From E44-bin46 sp964354655 (lineage in GTDB: Bacteria > Chloroflexota > Dehalococcoidia > Dehalococcoidales > E44-bin46), in assembly GCA_964354655.1 (NCBI GenBank), contig CAYHAL010000001.1, forward strand, positions 121,431 through 185,430: a stretch of 64,000 nt of DNA. Direction: 5' to 3'. Below the pieces are notes generated by a model that saw only the letters and a program-made list of their open reading frames with translations, was not told the DNA's origin and ran no database searches. How positions within the stretch are numbered: position 1 is the first letter of the stretch; each line of letters opens with the position of its first letter. The position numbers and the translations under genes are program-made. Shown in pieces: positions 1 to 8,580 of the stretch.

Positions 1-1050
1 AAGCTAGCTAAGATTACTCCCGAGAATATAAACCATTTCTTCTTCTGTTCCGGTGGCTCAGAAGCTGTTGAGACAGGCTTTAAAATTGCCAAGAAATACT
101 GGAATTTTATCGGTCAGGCAAATAAGTGTAAAATCATCTGCTTGGCTAATTGTTACCATGGTTCCTTGCTTTTCACCGGGAGCCTTACCTGGGAGTGGCC
201 GATGCGGGAGAAACTTGGTCCCGAGGTTCCTTACATAGTTCGCATACCTTCCTACACTTGCTATCGGTGCTCCTTCGGCCTTAACTACCCTGATTGTGGC
301 ATCCGATGTGCTAAATTCCTTGAGACTGCTATTGACCAGGAGGGGGAATTTAGCGTTGCTGTCTTTATTGCCGAGCCAGAGCAAGGTGTTGGCGGTTATA
401 TCTCACCACCGCCGGAGTACTTCCCCATGGTAGCCAAGATATGTAAAGACCACAATGTATTACTCATTATAGATGAGGTTATGAGTGGCTTTTGCCGGAC
501 AGGCAAGATGCTTGCCCTTGAGCACTGGAATCTTAGGCCCGATATTCTGCTCATGTCAAAGGGGATTAACAGCGCTTACATACCCTTCGGCGCGGTAGGT
601 GTTTCTGACGAAGTGTACAAGCCATTCGTGGGTAATATGTTCCTGCATGGCATGACTCAATCTGGCAATCCTGTCGGCTGCGCTACTTCAAGTGCTGCCA
701 TCGATGTCTATATTAAGGAGAAGATAGCTGAGAATGCGGCTAAGGTAGGTCAGCATGTTAAAAAGCGTTTTCAAAAGGAGCTCTTGCCACTTCCCCATGT
801 AGGTGATGATAGTGGATTGGGCTTGATGCTTTCATTAGAGATAGTTGCTGACAAGGCCACCAAGGCTAGATATGGCCTAGGGAAAATGCTTGAGATAAGG
901 CAACGGCTTCTGGACAAGAGCATTTACGCCCGTGTTACCAGTTCTATCTATGGTGACCGGTTGCATTTTGGTCCACCGTGTATAATAACTCAGGCGGAAG
1001 CAGATAAAGCAGTTGACCTGATTTATTCTGTGCTAAAAGATATTAAATAA
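1..1050 (+). CDS. Class III PLP-dependent aminotransferase (5' partial)
   Basis: The frame is open from base 1 and ends at TAA 1048-1050, so the N-terminus lies outside the window and about 349 residues are visible. Seen: the cofactor-phosphate loop GGSEAVETG near visible residue 18, the IIDEVMSGF segment whose Asp contacts the pyridine nitrogen, and the Schiff-base lysine in MSKGIN (codon 559-561, visible residue 187). These are hallmarks of fold-type I class III transaminases (the glutamate-1-semialdehyde aminomutase, omega-amino acid and taurine-pyruvate type enzymes). The amine substrate cannot be read from the sequence. The SDR, the binding lipoprotein and mtbB downstream on the same strand suggest amine catabolism, but gaps of about 220 bp mean one transcript is not proven. 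Confidence 0.88.
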   Translation, partial: KLAKITPENINHFFFCSGGSEAVETGFKIAKKYWNFIGQANKCKIICLANCYHGSLLFTGSLTWEWPMREKLGPEVPYIVRIPSYTCYRCSFGLNYPDCGIRCAKFLETAIDQEGEFSVAVFIAEPEQGVGGYISPPPEYFPMVAKICKDHNVLLIIDEVMSGFCRTGKMLALEHWNLRPDILLMSKGINSAYIPFGAVGVSDEVYKPFVGNMFLHGMTQSGNPVGCATSSAAIDVYIKEKIAENAAKVGQHVKKRFQKELLPLPHVGDDSGLGLMLSLEIVADKATKARYGLGKMLEIRQRLLDKSIYARVTSSIYGDRLHFGPPCIITQAEADKAVDLIYSVLKDIK

Positions 1051-1272
1051 GTTATAGTGGTGTTAGTGATAGTTTTTAGATAATCAAATCATGCCTTGCT
1101 CTCGAGGTGGTGGGATTGAAATTGGGTATGGGCTGTAGGTCACAGTAGAGGGTGTTTGTTAATTGACTTTCTAAGACGAGTTATTGGCAACTTAGGGGTG
1201 TCGGGCATTTAACTGATTCAAGCTTAGGGGAGGCCAAACAGTATCAGTGTTGGCGAGGAGGGAAAGTTTGGA

Positions 1273-2109
1273 ATGGTCCCCAAAGAACTCAGTGTTGAGG
1301 GCAAGCTAGCCATTGTTACCGGAGCCGGACGGGGTATTGGCAAGGCTATCGCTTTAGTGCTGGCTGAGGGTGGGGCAGATATCGTTGTCATCGCCCGCAC
1401 CGCAAAGCAGATAGAACAAACAGCGGAAGAGATCCGTAAGTTGGGACAAAAAGCTCTGGCCATACCTACGGATGTAACCAAGGAAGATCAGGTAAGAAGA
1501 GCCGTAGAGCAGACCATCTCACAATTCAGCAAAATTGATATCCTAGTCAATAACGCTGGCATTGGTCCCCCTGAGAAGCCGGTTGTCTTCATTCCTGGGG
1601 CAAAATTCCCCGGATGGGAGCTAACGGATAATTGGGATAAGCAACTAACTCCAGAAGAATGGAATCAGGTTATAGCCACCAACTTGACCAGCGCTCTTCT
1701 CTTTGCCCAAGCAGTCGGACCTCACATGTTGCGGCAGAAGAAGGGCAAAGTCATTAATATCAGCTCCGGTAGTGCTGACCTGGGTACCCCCTACTGGGCC
1801 CCGTATTGTACTAGCAAAGCAGCGTTGAGCATGTTTACTCGCTGCCTGGCTTCAGAGTGGGCTCCGTTTAACATTTGCGTGAATGCTATTGGCCCCGGTA
1901 ACACAAGGACTGAAATGATGGAAAAAATTATGAAAGAGGACCCAAAAGCAGCAGCATGGGTTCTCGCTGCAATTCCAATGGGGCGATTGGCTGAGCCACG
2001 AGAAATTGCCCTTTTAGCGTTTTACCTCGCTTCTGATGCATCTAATTTTTTGACCGGACAGACTATCTACATAGATGGTGGTCAACTGGGTATGGGGCGA
2101 GGTCCATAA
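1273..2109 (+). CDS. Short-chain dehydrogenase/reductase (SDR)
   Basis: This is a 278-residue classical SDR with a Rossmann fold. Seen: TGAGRGIG (residues 16-23) for the dinucleotide, NNAG (93-96), the catalytic Ser in INISSGS (about 165), and Tyr178/Lys182 in YCTSK. The C-terminus ends FLTGQTIYIDGG, typical of the family. An Arg after beta-strand 2 (VVIARTAK) resembles NADP(H)-binding members, but this is a weak inference. An insertion around residues 100-124 (PVVFIPGAKFPGWELTD) is longer than in most SDRs and may shape the substrate pocket. The ATG is preceded by a purine-rich GAGGAGGGAAAG stretch, supporting this start. The substrate is unknown. It lies between an aminotransferase and a binding lipoprotein. 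Confidence 0.9.
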   Translation: MVPKELSVEGKLAIVTGAGRGIGKAIALVLAEGGADIVVIARTAKQIEQTAEEIRKLGQKALAIPTDVTKEDQVRRAVEQTISQFSKIDILVNNAGIGPPEKPVVFIPGAKFPGWELTDNWDKQLTPEEWNQVIATNLTSALLFAQAVGPHMLRQKKGKVINISSGSADLGTPYWAPYCTSKAALSMFTRCLASEWAPFNICVNAIGPGNTRTEMMEKIMKEDPKAAAWVLAAIPMGRLAEPREIALLAFYLASDASNFLTGQTIYIDGGQLGMGRGP

Positions 2110-2195
2110 TTACGAACAGCTACCTAAGGAGGTCTTATTATGTAATAAGTAATATTGAGAAAGGACGTAGAAATTTTAGAGAAGGAGGTTTTTGG

Positions 2196-3656
2196 GTGAA
2201 GAAGAAAGGATTTCTTAAATTAGTGCTGCCCATCTCGTTGATAGCGGCGATGGTAGTAGCGTTTTTCACTGGCTGTCTACCTGGGCAACCAACCGCTGTA
2301 ACACCACCAGTAACACCTGGAGCTCCAGCAGCCGGAGGGCTTACCGATGATGAACTGACTATATTAGGCCAACTAGTCAATTCCAACGAGCCAGGGGTAG
2401 AGTACCCTATAGGACCTACGATTAACGTTGGCTTCTGCGCCCCACTGTCGGGACCGGACGCCGGATGGGGACTCCCCGGAATCTGCGGAATGAACATCTT
2501 TATTGATATCGTGAATAAGACCGGTGGTCTCCTCGTTGGTGGGACGAGATATCCGCTGAAGATGTATGAATTCGACGACGAGGCTATTCCCAGTAAGGCG
2601 CTTCAGGGTGTCATGAAATTGGTGCTGGACAATAATGTTAAATTTGTCGCGGCCGTTGGCGGCGGCTGCTCCGACGCTGTGCATCCCTACCTCACCGAGC
2701 AGAAGGTAGTCTATAGCACCCTTGGTGTCTGCGATATCAACCCCGACAGACCATATTGTATTGCTGGCGGGGATGTTGCCTTGAGACTTGAGATGCTCCG
2801 ACCGCTCATAGTCAAAAATTTTCTGCCCGGACCTGACGAACTGGGGAGAAAGCTGAGGTATGCGATAACCGCCCAGGATGACTACATCGGCCGCGTCTAC
2901 CAGGCATTTGAGGTAGGAGGTGCCATTGCCGAGGGCTGGGAGATAGTCTATGACAAGCACTTCTCCCTGGAGACTACCGACTTCGCCCCGGTAGCAACTG
3001 CCATGATAGCGAGCAACCCTGACTGCATCAGCCTCGGCCTCTGCTACCCCACATTCCAAACCCTGCTCTGGGAACAGCTTTACCTGCAGGGTTGGGAGGG
3101 CCCAATTACGCAGAACTACGTTGACTGGGAAGCCAACCTGCAGAGGGTTCCTCCCGAGTACGCTGCCAAATGCTTGGGTATAGACAGCTACCCCCTTATG
3201 TCGGACCCGTGGTGGGGTGAGCCCTCATGGCCGCACGCGTTTACTAGGCTATGGAACGCCAGATATGGTCCGGGAGCTCCTGAGGACGTTAAACGCCACG
3301 AGACCGGGATTGACTGGGACCACGTGGTCGATTTTACGCCGTGGTGCTGGGGAGCACAGACGTGGGGACTGACGCACCAGGGCGAAGATTTCCCCAGCAA
3401 CGATGAGATAATGCAAACCCTGAGAGCAGGAGGGTCATTCCCTACTGTCATCGGTCCAGGCTGTATGTCTGGCAAGGACATACAGGGTATTGATAACATG
3501 ATTTCAACGACTATTCCACTCTGTAAGTTTGACCTCGCAGCCATGGACAAGCGCATCTTCATCAGCATGGACTACGAGCACTGGTTCGACACTCGCAAGG
3601 ACATAGTAATCCCAGTCGTTGAAGCCCGCGGGCAGATGTATTACCAGCGCAAGTAA
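2196..3656 (+). CDS. ABC transporter substrate-binding lipoprotein (branched-chain amino acid type)
   Basis: This is a 486-residue secreted binding protein. The N-terminus has a basic start, a hydrophobic stretch and a lipobox (FTGC, Cys about 27), so it should be a lipid-anchored extracytoplasmic protein. A Pro/Thr/Ala linker (about 30-47) precedes the periplasmic-binding-protein type 1 fold (INVGFCAPLSGPDAGWG about 78), as in LivJ-like Peripla_BP_6 proteins. It starts at GTG 2196 behind a strong GAAGGAGG Shine-Dalgarno. No permease or ATPase for it lies adjacent. It precedes mtbB after a terminator, so it may capture a methylated amine or amino-acid-like substrate. That role is inference from context only. 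Confidence 0.85.
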   Translation: MKKKGFLKLVLPISLIAAMVVAFFTGCLPGQPTAVTPPVTPGAPAAGGLTDDELTILGQLVNSNEPGVEYPIGPTINVGFCAPLSGPDAGWGLPGICGMNIFIDIVNKTGGLLVGGTRYPLKMYEFDDEAIPSKALQGVMKLVLDNNVKFVAAVGGGCSDAVHPYLTEQKVVYSTLGVCDINPDRPYCIAGGDVALRLEMLRPLIVKNFLPGPDELGRKLRYAITAQDDYIGRVYQAFEVGGAIAEGWEIVYDKHFSLETTDFAPVATAMIASNPDCISLGLCYPTFQTLLWEQLYLQGWEGPITQNYVDWEANLQRVPPEYAAKCLGIDSYPLMSDPWWGEPSWPHAFTRLWNARYGPGAPEDVKRHETGIDWDHVVDFTPWCWGAQTWGLTHQGEDFPSNDEIMQTLRAGGSFPTVIGPGCMSGKDIQGIDNMISTTIPLCKFDLAAMDKRIFISMDYEHWFDTRKDIVIPVVEARGQMYYQRK

Positions 3657-3662
3657 AAACAG

Positions 3663-3703
3663 CATAATAAGGGGGCGGTATTGTTTGCCGCCCCCTTATT
3701 ATG
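3663..3703 (+). terminator. Perfect 16-bp hairpin after the binding-protein gene
   Basis: Arms 3663-3678 and 3688-3703 are perfect inverted complements around a 9-nt loop, 7 bp after the TAA of the binding lipoprotein. The stem has a GC core (GGGGGCGG/CCGCCCCC) with AT flanks. There is no long T tract after it on the plus strand, so termination is likely but not certain. Confidence 0.7.
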
Positions 3704-3794
3704 TAAGCTGAGGCTGGTAAACGTTATTGAGGTTAAACTAGAGAATGGATTTACAAACTGCGATACAGACAGCGGCTAACGCGGGAGCAGCTAG

Positions 3795-3869
3795 CTGTAT
3801 GCTTCTGATGAATCCAAATTCGTTACCGGAGCAGATTTCATAGTAGACGGAGGTATCTCTGCAAAGTAA
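3795..3869 (+). pseudogene. Relic of an SDR C-terminus
   Basis: Read in the frame ending at TAA 3867, the last 24 codons give LYASDES..., then VTGADFIVDGG and a short tail. This is the canonical C-terminal signature of short-chain dehydrogenases (LASDxSxxVTGxxxxVDGG). The frame is closed by TAG at 3792-3794, and no Rossmann N-terminus is found upstream, where a terminator and non-coding sequence lie instead. It is therefore the surviving tail of a deleted SDR gene directly upstream of mtbB. It differs in sequence from the intact SDRs at 1.3 kb and 50-52 kb. Confidence 0.75.
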
Positions 3870-3956
3870 CAATTACATTGGTAGTTTCTCTACTTTGCCT
3901 TTCTCCATAGGTGGAGCTGAATGTTGATTCCAAAGTAGTGAAAGGAGGTGATTGCA

Positions 3957-5381
3957 GTGGGAAAGATATTGCAGCGTTTTGGAGACGGTTATTTGCACGA
4001 GATGACCGATGCTGAACTGGAGAGAGATATAGAAGAGGGAACTAAAGATGCTGCTAAAAGAGCTAAAGTTCCTCCTCTCTCTGAAGACGAGATAAAGCAC
4101 TTGTTTGATATTTACAGTTTCCCTCGAAGGTTTGTCAGCGTGGAGCCGGGAAATGAAGTTGTTCTCAGTCACGATGGTGGCACCCTTAAACTAAATGTAG
4201 GAGTATCAGGTGGAGCAGGACATGGGCTAGACATTGGCAGAAGGCTGTGCACTGAGATTTATGAGAGGCTGTTAGGCTCTGATACTATGGATTTCGGCCA
4301 TGTTGATTACAGTTTTAAGCCAGCAAAAAACATTCTAGCTGACGAGCAAGAAGACATGGAGCAAACTTTATTAAGTACCATTATTCCTATATATTACGGA
4401 GCCATGCCGAATTTAGGTGCCTATACTCAGCCTGATGGAGGCTTCCCTAACCCGACAGAACTGTTAACCTCGGGAAAGGTAGAAGAGGCCAGAGCTTCCT
4501 GTGAAGAAATTGTTGAGGTTGCTACTAAAGATATGGTTTATATAGCAAGCGGTATGTATGAGGCTGGAGCCGATGGTGTCAATTTTGATACTACGGGAGC
4601 ATTTGGAGATGCGGACTTTTTAGCCGCATTGCGAGCATCTGAGATCCTGAGGAAAAAGCACCCCGGTATATTCATAGAGATGGGAATGGCCGGAGAATTT
4701 ATCCTGGGGATACATGGAGGGCTGACCTATGACGGAGTGCGCTTAGCCGGTCTATACCCTCATCAACAGGTTAAATTGGCAGAGAAAGCCGGAGTTAATA
4801 TCTTCGGGCCGGTAGTGAATACCAATACTCGTAGGTCGTGTGCTTGGAATATGGCTCGTGTCCTTACTTTTGTAAAGCCCTGTGTGGAGAATGCGGAGAT
4901 ACCAGTTCATCCTAATATGGGGATGGGGGTTGGAGGCAGTCCCCTGACCCCGATTATAGCTATAGACGCTGTATCCAGGGGTTCAACAGCCGTGGTGGAG
5001 ATCGCTCGGGCGGACGGGTTGTAGGTAGGTGTGGGAGACATAGCTGGTATGGCTTGTACTCACTCTCTTGCTTCAGGCATGGGTGGGGTGCGTACCGCTG
5101 GAGATCTAGTGGCACGTATGGAAATGTCCCGCAGCATGAAAATCGAAAAGGCAAAAGAGTACGTAGCCAACAAACTGAAGGTTTCCGTTCGCGACCTCTC
5201 TGACTCCACAGTGATGACTAGAGTAAGAGAGGAGCTTGGTCTAGGCTGTGTTGTCCAGCTCCCAGGTCGTCCAAAGGGGATCGAGGCTAAGTTCAATATT
5301 GCTAAAGTATTGGGAATCGAGATTAACTCTGTGAATAAATTCAAGAAAAAAGCAGGGATGTTTGTTCCCAGCACCGTGTGA
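3957..5381 (+). CDS. mtbB: Dimethylamine:corrinoid methyltransferase MtbB with in-frame UAG (pyrrolysine)
   Basis: The sequence reads as one MtbB-family protein of 474 residues if TAG 5022-5024 is decoded. Before it are family segments such as MDFGHVDYSFKP, ADGVNFDTT, GLYPHQQ, FGPVVNTNT and NMGMGVGG. After it the same frame continues with VGVGDIAGM, ASGMGGVRTAGDLVARM and KAKEYVANKL, ending at TGA 5379. Counted from GTG 3957 (behind AAAGGAGG), the TAG is codon 356, the position of pyrrolysine in archaeal MtbB. The family moves a methyl group from dimethylamine to the Co(I) corrinoid of MtbC, giving monomethylamine. No corrinoid protein, MtbA-type enzyme or pyl gene is adjacent. If UAG is not suppressed, the product is a 355-residue truncated protein lacking the active-site residue. 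Confidence 0.88.
5022..5024 (+). other. In-frame amber codon, predicted pyrrolysine (codon 356 of mtbB)
   Basis: The local reading is ARADGL-TAG-VGVGDIAG. Homology to MtbB continues on both sides without a frame shift, and the downstream 118 codons have no good Shine-Dalgarno or independent start. This is what pyrrolysine insertion looks like in methylamine methyltransferases. It depends on a PylT tRNA and PylS encoded elsewhere. Confidence 0.82.
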
Positions 5382-5420
5382 ATAACACGCCAAGATTAAA
5401 TAGACCGATGAGATTAATTC

Positions 5421-5454
5421 AAAAAGGGGGTGTGGGATTCGACCCCACACCCCC
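5421..5454 (-). terminator. Rho-independent terminator for the minus-strand gene at 5485
   Basis: An 11-bp perfect stem (5426-5436 with 5444-5454, GGGGGTGTGGG) lies between convergent genes. Read on the minus strand it is followed by five T residues (AAAAA at 5421-5425), so it best serves the gene ending at 5485. The same hairpin may also stop mtbB transcription. Confidence 0.75.
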
Positions 5455-5484
5455 GGTGATGTACCTCTAATGATATACTAGAAG

Positions 5485-5967
5485 TCAAACAGAGCAGGCT
5501 GTGCTGCCTTCGTCTTGGCTGCTTCTTTCCTCCCTCTTCTGCCGCCTCTCAGCTCTGTCCCTGTCTAGCCTTATCTGGGTGCGCTTTTGGTAGAGCCAGT
5601 GCTTAAGCCGCTGAAGCTCCCTCATTTGTTCATCATTTAACGAGTCCACGGCGATATCCGCTGGCATCTCATTCTTACCCCAACACCTGTAGGTCTGGGT
5701 AGCGATGTATAAGTAGATTTGCCCCCAGTCGTGGTCCATCGGCTGAGTCAAGGCAGCCGTATAGAGATAGGCACAGGCTTCAGCATCAGTTGCGGTCATC
5801 TCTTTCCCCTTGAGTGCCTTCATGTTCATCGCCAGTCTCTCTAGGGTAATGGCATTCTTTAGCCACTCGGGAAGTGTATCTCCCCAGCCGCCGGGAAAGA
5901 CGACGATAGGGTCGGAGAAGACACCCACAATATCAGAAATGCCTTTCTCAATGGTGGGCTTATTCAA
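5485..5967 (-). CDS. Hypothetical protein, element-associated
   Basis: I do not recognise the family. The protein is 160 residues, soluble, and ends in a highly charged helix (about 125-150, rich in Arg/Glu/Gln: RDRAERRQKREE). A middle part contains several Trp/Tyr (DWGQIYLYIATQTYRCWG). It begins at TTG 5967 behind AAAGGAGGTGA, and that Shine-Dalgarno contains the TGA stop of the small gene upstream (5971), so the pair is translationally coupled. It sits beside an integrase relic and half a tRNA gene, so it is probably a leftover of a prophage or integrative element. Confidence 0.6.
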   Translation of the reverse strand: MNKPTIEKGISDIVGVFSDPIVVFPGGWGDTLPEWLKNAITLERLAMNMKALKGKEMTATDAEACAYLYTAALTQPMDHDWGQIYLYIATQTYRCWGKNEMPADIAVDSLNDEQMRELQRLKHWLYQKRTQIRLDRDRAERRQKREERSSQDEGSTACSV

Positions 5968-5970
5968 TTG

Positions 5971-6153
5971 TCACCTCCTTTCCTTAGGTTTCATTACATC
6001 GTGAGGGCTGAAAATCTCAGCGTACCAGGTTTCCTCTCCGGTTCGCTTATCCCTCACCACTAATTTGCCACAGTGAAGACACTCGAAGGCTTCTTTAACC
6101 TTGTTGTCCATCAGGAAGCTCATCTCGTCCTCACAGCATATCGGCTTTGGCAC
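5971..6153 (-). CDS. Small zinc-ribbon-like protein, element-associated
   Basis: This is a 60-residue protein with two cysteine pairs (PICCEDE and CLHCGK) that could bind zinc. I start it at GTG 6153 because AAAGGGGGTGAT lies just upstream; an ATG 60 bp further up lacks a ribosome site. Its TGA stop (5973-5971) is embedded in the Shine-Dalgarno of the next gene, indicating a two-gene operon. The function is unknown. The C-terminus ends in a basic KPKERR tail. Position next to integrase remains suggests cargo of an integrative element. Confidence 0.55.
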   Translation of the reverse strand: MPKPICCEDEMSFLMDNKVKEAFECLHCGKLVVRDKRTGEETWYAEIFSPHDVMKPKERR

Positions 6154-6255
6154 AATATCACCCCCTTTCTCGGTTTGTTTTTGGTTATAGTTACCCTTTG
6201 GGACATGGGACAATATCCTTTAGTCCTTGAATCTGGTTATGGTGAGGCAGGCGTA

Positions 6256-6489
6256 ATGAGACCTGAAGTTGTCTATCGGGTGCTCCCAGAAGCCGTTACG
6301 GAAGTCAAGGAGATAGCTCCAGTAGCCTTTACAATGGACGTCTACAGCCATATAATTGAGGGGATGCAAAGCGATGCTATGGCGCTATTGGATGAGGTAC
6401 TTCCCGCGGGGGTCAATAAAAATTCCGTCGCCAAATTGTCGCCAACTTTCCGTAACTTAGCTTCACATGCCAGCGTAGCTCAGGGGTAG
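6256..6489 (+). pseudogene. C-terminal fragment of a tyrosine recombinase (integrase)
   Basis: The frame ending at TAG 6487-6489 contains APVAFTMDVYSHI followed by EGMQSDAMALLDEVL. This matches the end of phage-type integrases, in which the nucleophilic Tyr sits in a (T)xDxYSHxxxGMQ context. The preceding RPEVVYRVL resembles a degraded HPKVVxERLGH motif. The N-terminal and core catalytic domains are absent, since the small minus-strand genes occupy that space. The last codons run into a tRNA-Thr half (6469-6505), as expected where an integrase abuts its attachment site. Confidence 0.7.
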
Positions 6490-6505
6490 AGCAGCGGTTT
6501 CGTAA
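6469..6505 (+). other. 5' half of a tRNA-Thr(CGT): attachment-site remnant
   Basis: The 37 bases from GCCAGCGTAGCTC to the CGT anticodon and the following AA match the acceptor 5' strand, D-arm and anticodon 5' strand of a bacterial tRNA-Thr. The sequence after 6505 cannot form the 3' anticodon strand, T-arm or acceptor 3' strand, so this is not a working tRNA. The break near the anticodon is a classic crossover region for tyrosine recombinases. Confidence 0.72.
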
Positions 6506-6924
6506 TTCTGGGGCAGGTATGCCGCCCTATGCCGTTAGATACAAATTAGAACTTTTGTGTCAGTTGGCAGAAAGCCGTTTTGAAGCTGATGTACCTTTTG
6601 GTGACATCTGGTGTTTTTTAGTTTGTCGCCAATTTGTCGTCAACTTTTGTGCCCCCTTTATCAATCGCCTGTCGTGTGGTAGCCTATACGGGTGTGGGCC
6701 GTGCCGGCTATTCCCTGATTAGGAGGTAAAGGCCTGAGACATTGCAACCGTAAAAGTGTGACACCATCACACTTTCCGATGAAATGTGGCCCTATGTAGC
6801 TCTTCCCTCGTGGGCTACCAATTATCCCCTTGTCATCCTTCTACTATTGCGCTAGACTGAGAGTAATCGAAAGGTGTTACCATGACCCACCAACAGCGAT
6901 ATAAATCCATCTAGGGGGGAATCT
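6506..6924 (+). other. Gene-free stretch with hairpins after the att remnant
   Basis: No convincing gene. A 67-codon open frame (6519-6722) has no ribosome site or recognisable motif. A perfect 9-bp hairpin (6753-6761 with 6767-6775, AAAGTGTGA/TCACACTTT) and a second weaker one (about 6795-6817) are present. A GTCGCCAA...GTCG...CAACTTT stretch near 6625-6650 resembles the integrase 3' end at 6427-6450, suggesting a second decayed end of the element. Confidence 0.45.
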
Positions 6925-8532
6925 ATGGCACGGCTCACATTCTACGGCGGCATCAATGAGATTGGCGGAAACAAGATACTCCTGGAGGATAGAGACCAGA
7001 GGCTATTCCTGGATTTCGGTTTTCCCTACAAGAGACATAAGCTGTTTTACGAGGAGTACCTAAAACCTCGTGGCGGTGCCGGGCTACTTGACCCTTTGAC
7101 GATGGGCTTAATCCCACCCCTTGAGGGGATTTACCGGGATGACCTGGCAACACCAGGGCTCTGGCAGCAGTTTCAAGATGCCACCCTTTATCGCAAGCTT
7201 GCCCAGCTAGATGGGGTGCTGCTGTCTCATGCTCATCTTGACCACTCGGGGCACATTTCTTTCCTAAGAGATAATGTCCCAGTATACACAACTGTGACGA
7301 CAGCATTTATCGCCAAAGCAATGCAGGATTCAGGAAAATCTGACTTTGACCAACAGGTGTGTTATTTCAACCCTACTATGCGCGAATGCCCTACCGACTG
7401 GAAACAGGCAGCCTTCCTTGCCAGTAGCTCGGCAAAACAGCAGCGGCAATTTTGCATTGCCAACACCGACCGGGAAGTCCTGAGTCCGGAGGCAATTCAA
7501 TTCTGGAACCGGGGTTTCTGGGAGAAAACGGCTAAACAGAAAGAGCTTGTCTCCTGTCCCCTATCTGGTCATAGTAGCTGTAGTTTTAATCTGGGCTGCT
7601 TTCCTGTTGACCACTCTATCCCCGGTGCCTGCGCCTGGGGTATTGAGACCAACTCGGGTTGGTTCATTTATAGTGGTGACCTGCGGCTACATGGCAAACG
7701 GGCTGAGCTTACCCAGAGATTCATCGAGGAAGCGGCGCGGCTTCACCCCAAGGTGCTTGTCTTAGAGGGAACCAATGTCCTCCGTAAGGCAAATGTTGCC
7801 GAGCATGAAGTATATGAAAACGGGCTAAAGGCTATCGTTAACTCAAGCGGTCTCGTTATTGCTGACTTTTCTCCCCGAGATGTAGACCGCTTACTTACCT
7901 TTCTACAGATTGCTAAGGATACGGGTAGGAAACTGGCGATACTGCCCAAGGATGCATACCTTCTAAAGACTATGCGTCTCCTTGAACCGGAAACACCAGA
8001 CATCGCGTGGGAAGACAGCCTCTTCATTTACCAGGAAACAACCGCTAGTAGGAGCCCGGCTCACTGGCTACGAAACATCTTTAAGGAATATGACGGCAAG
8101 ACTGTCTTGGCTGACGATGTAAAATCAGCGCAAGACCAATTTATTCTTTGCTTTAGTTTCTTTGATCTAAATGAATTGCCCAGCATTTGCCCTAAACCGG
8201 GCGGCCTCTACGTTTACAGCTCCAGCGAGCCTCACGATGAAGAGCAAGAGATTGACTTCCGCCGTCTGCATAACTGGCTTAAGCACTACGGGCTCAGGGG
8301 TTTTGGCCTACCGGTAGAAAGTAACGGTGAATGGCAAATACCTGATGGTGAGAAGGGGCTACATGCCTCGGGCCATGCCTGCGGCCCAGACCTGCTAAGG
8401 ATTGCTCAGGAGATAAGGCCTGAGGTTCTCATCCCTGTCCACAGTGAATATCCGAGCTTCTATATTGAGCACCTAAGTGGCAGTGGAGTCAATGTCACCC
8501 TTCCGGCTTTGGGTGGGACAATAGAGGTTTGA
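6925..8532 (+). CDS. RNase J-like metallo-beta-lactamase-fold hydrolase
   Basis: The protein has 535 residues, close to RNase J length. Seen: the N-terminal GGINEIGGN typical of RNase J/CPSF-type enzymes, the zinc motif SHAHLDHSGH (His102, His104, Asp106, His107), a second metal site in YSGDLRLHG, and the C-terminal HASGH and PVHSEYP motifs of the beta-CASP family. It probably processes or degrades RNA in the cytoplasm. An unusually long segment between residues 35 and 95 separates the first strand from the zinc motif. The motif is HAHLDH rather than the HGHEDH common in bacterial RNase J, so it is a divergent paralogue rather than a certain rnj. Start ATG 6925 follows AGGGGGGA. Confidence 0.85.
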   Translation: MARLTFYGGINEIGGNKILLEDRDQRLFLDFGFPYKRHKLFYEEYLKPRGGAGLLDPLTMGLIPPLEGIYRDDLATPGLWQQFQDATLYRKLAQLDGVLLSHAHLDHSGHISFLRDNVPVYTTVTTAFIAKAMQDSGKSDFDQQVCYFNPTMRECPTDWKQAAFLASSSAKQQRQFCIANTDREVLSPEAIQFWNRGFWEKTAKQKELVSCPLSGHSSCSFNLGCFPVDHSIPGACAWGIETNSGWFIYSGDLRLHGKRAELTQRFIEEAARLHPKVLVLEGTNVLRKANVAEHEVYENGLKAIVNSSGLVIADFSPRDVDRLLTFLQIAKDTGRKLAILPKDAYLLKTMRLLEPETPDIAWEDSLFIYQETTASRSPAHWLRNIFKEYDGKTVLADDVKSAQDQFILCFSFFDLNELPSICPKPGGLYVYSSSEPHDEEQEIDFRRLHNWLKHYGLRGFGLPVESNGEWQIPDGEKGLHASGHACGPDLLRIAQEIRPEVLIPVHSEYPSFYIEHLSGSGVNVTLPALGGTIEV

Positions 8533-8580
8533 CTCTCTAAAACATGGCCAATATTCTGGCTGATTGTGCAATGATGAGCG

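Noticed and set aside
2373..3059. A long minus-strand open frame (228 codons) opposite the binding lipoprotein
   Set aside because: It lies entirely inside a well-supported gene, with no ribosome site or motif.
5031..5381. A separate 116-aa gene starting at GTG 5031 after mtbB
   Set aside because: No ribosome site, and the frame is the exact continuation of MtbB after TAG; it is the C-terminal part of one protein.
6469..6541. A complete tRNA-Thr gene
   Set aside because: Only the 5' half matches; the T-arm and 3' acceptor strand are absent.
6519..6722. A 67-codon open frame after the tRNA fragment
   Set aside because: No ribosome site, no motif, biased Cys/Phe composition; it overlaps decayed element sequence.
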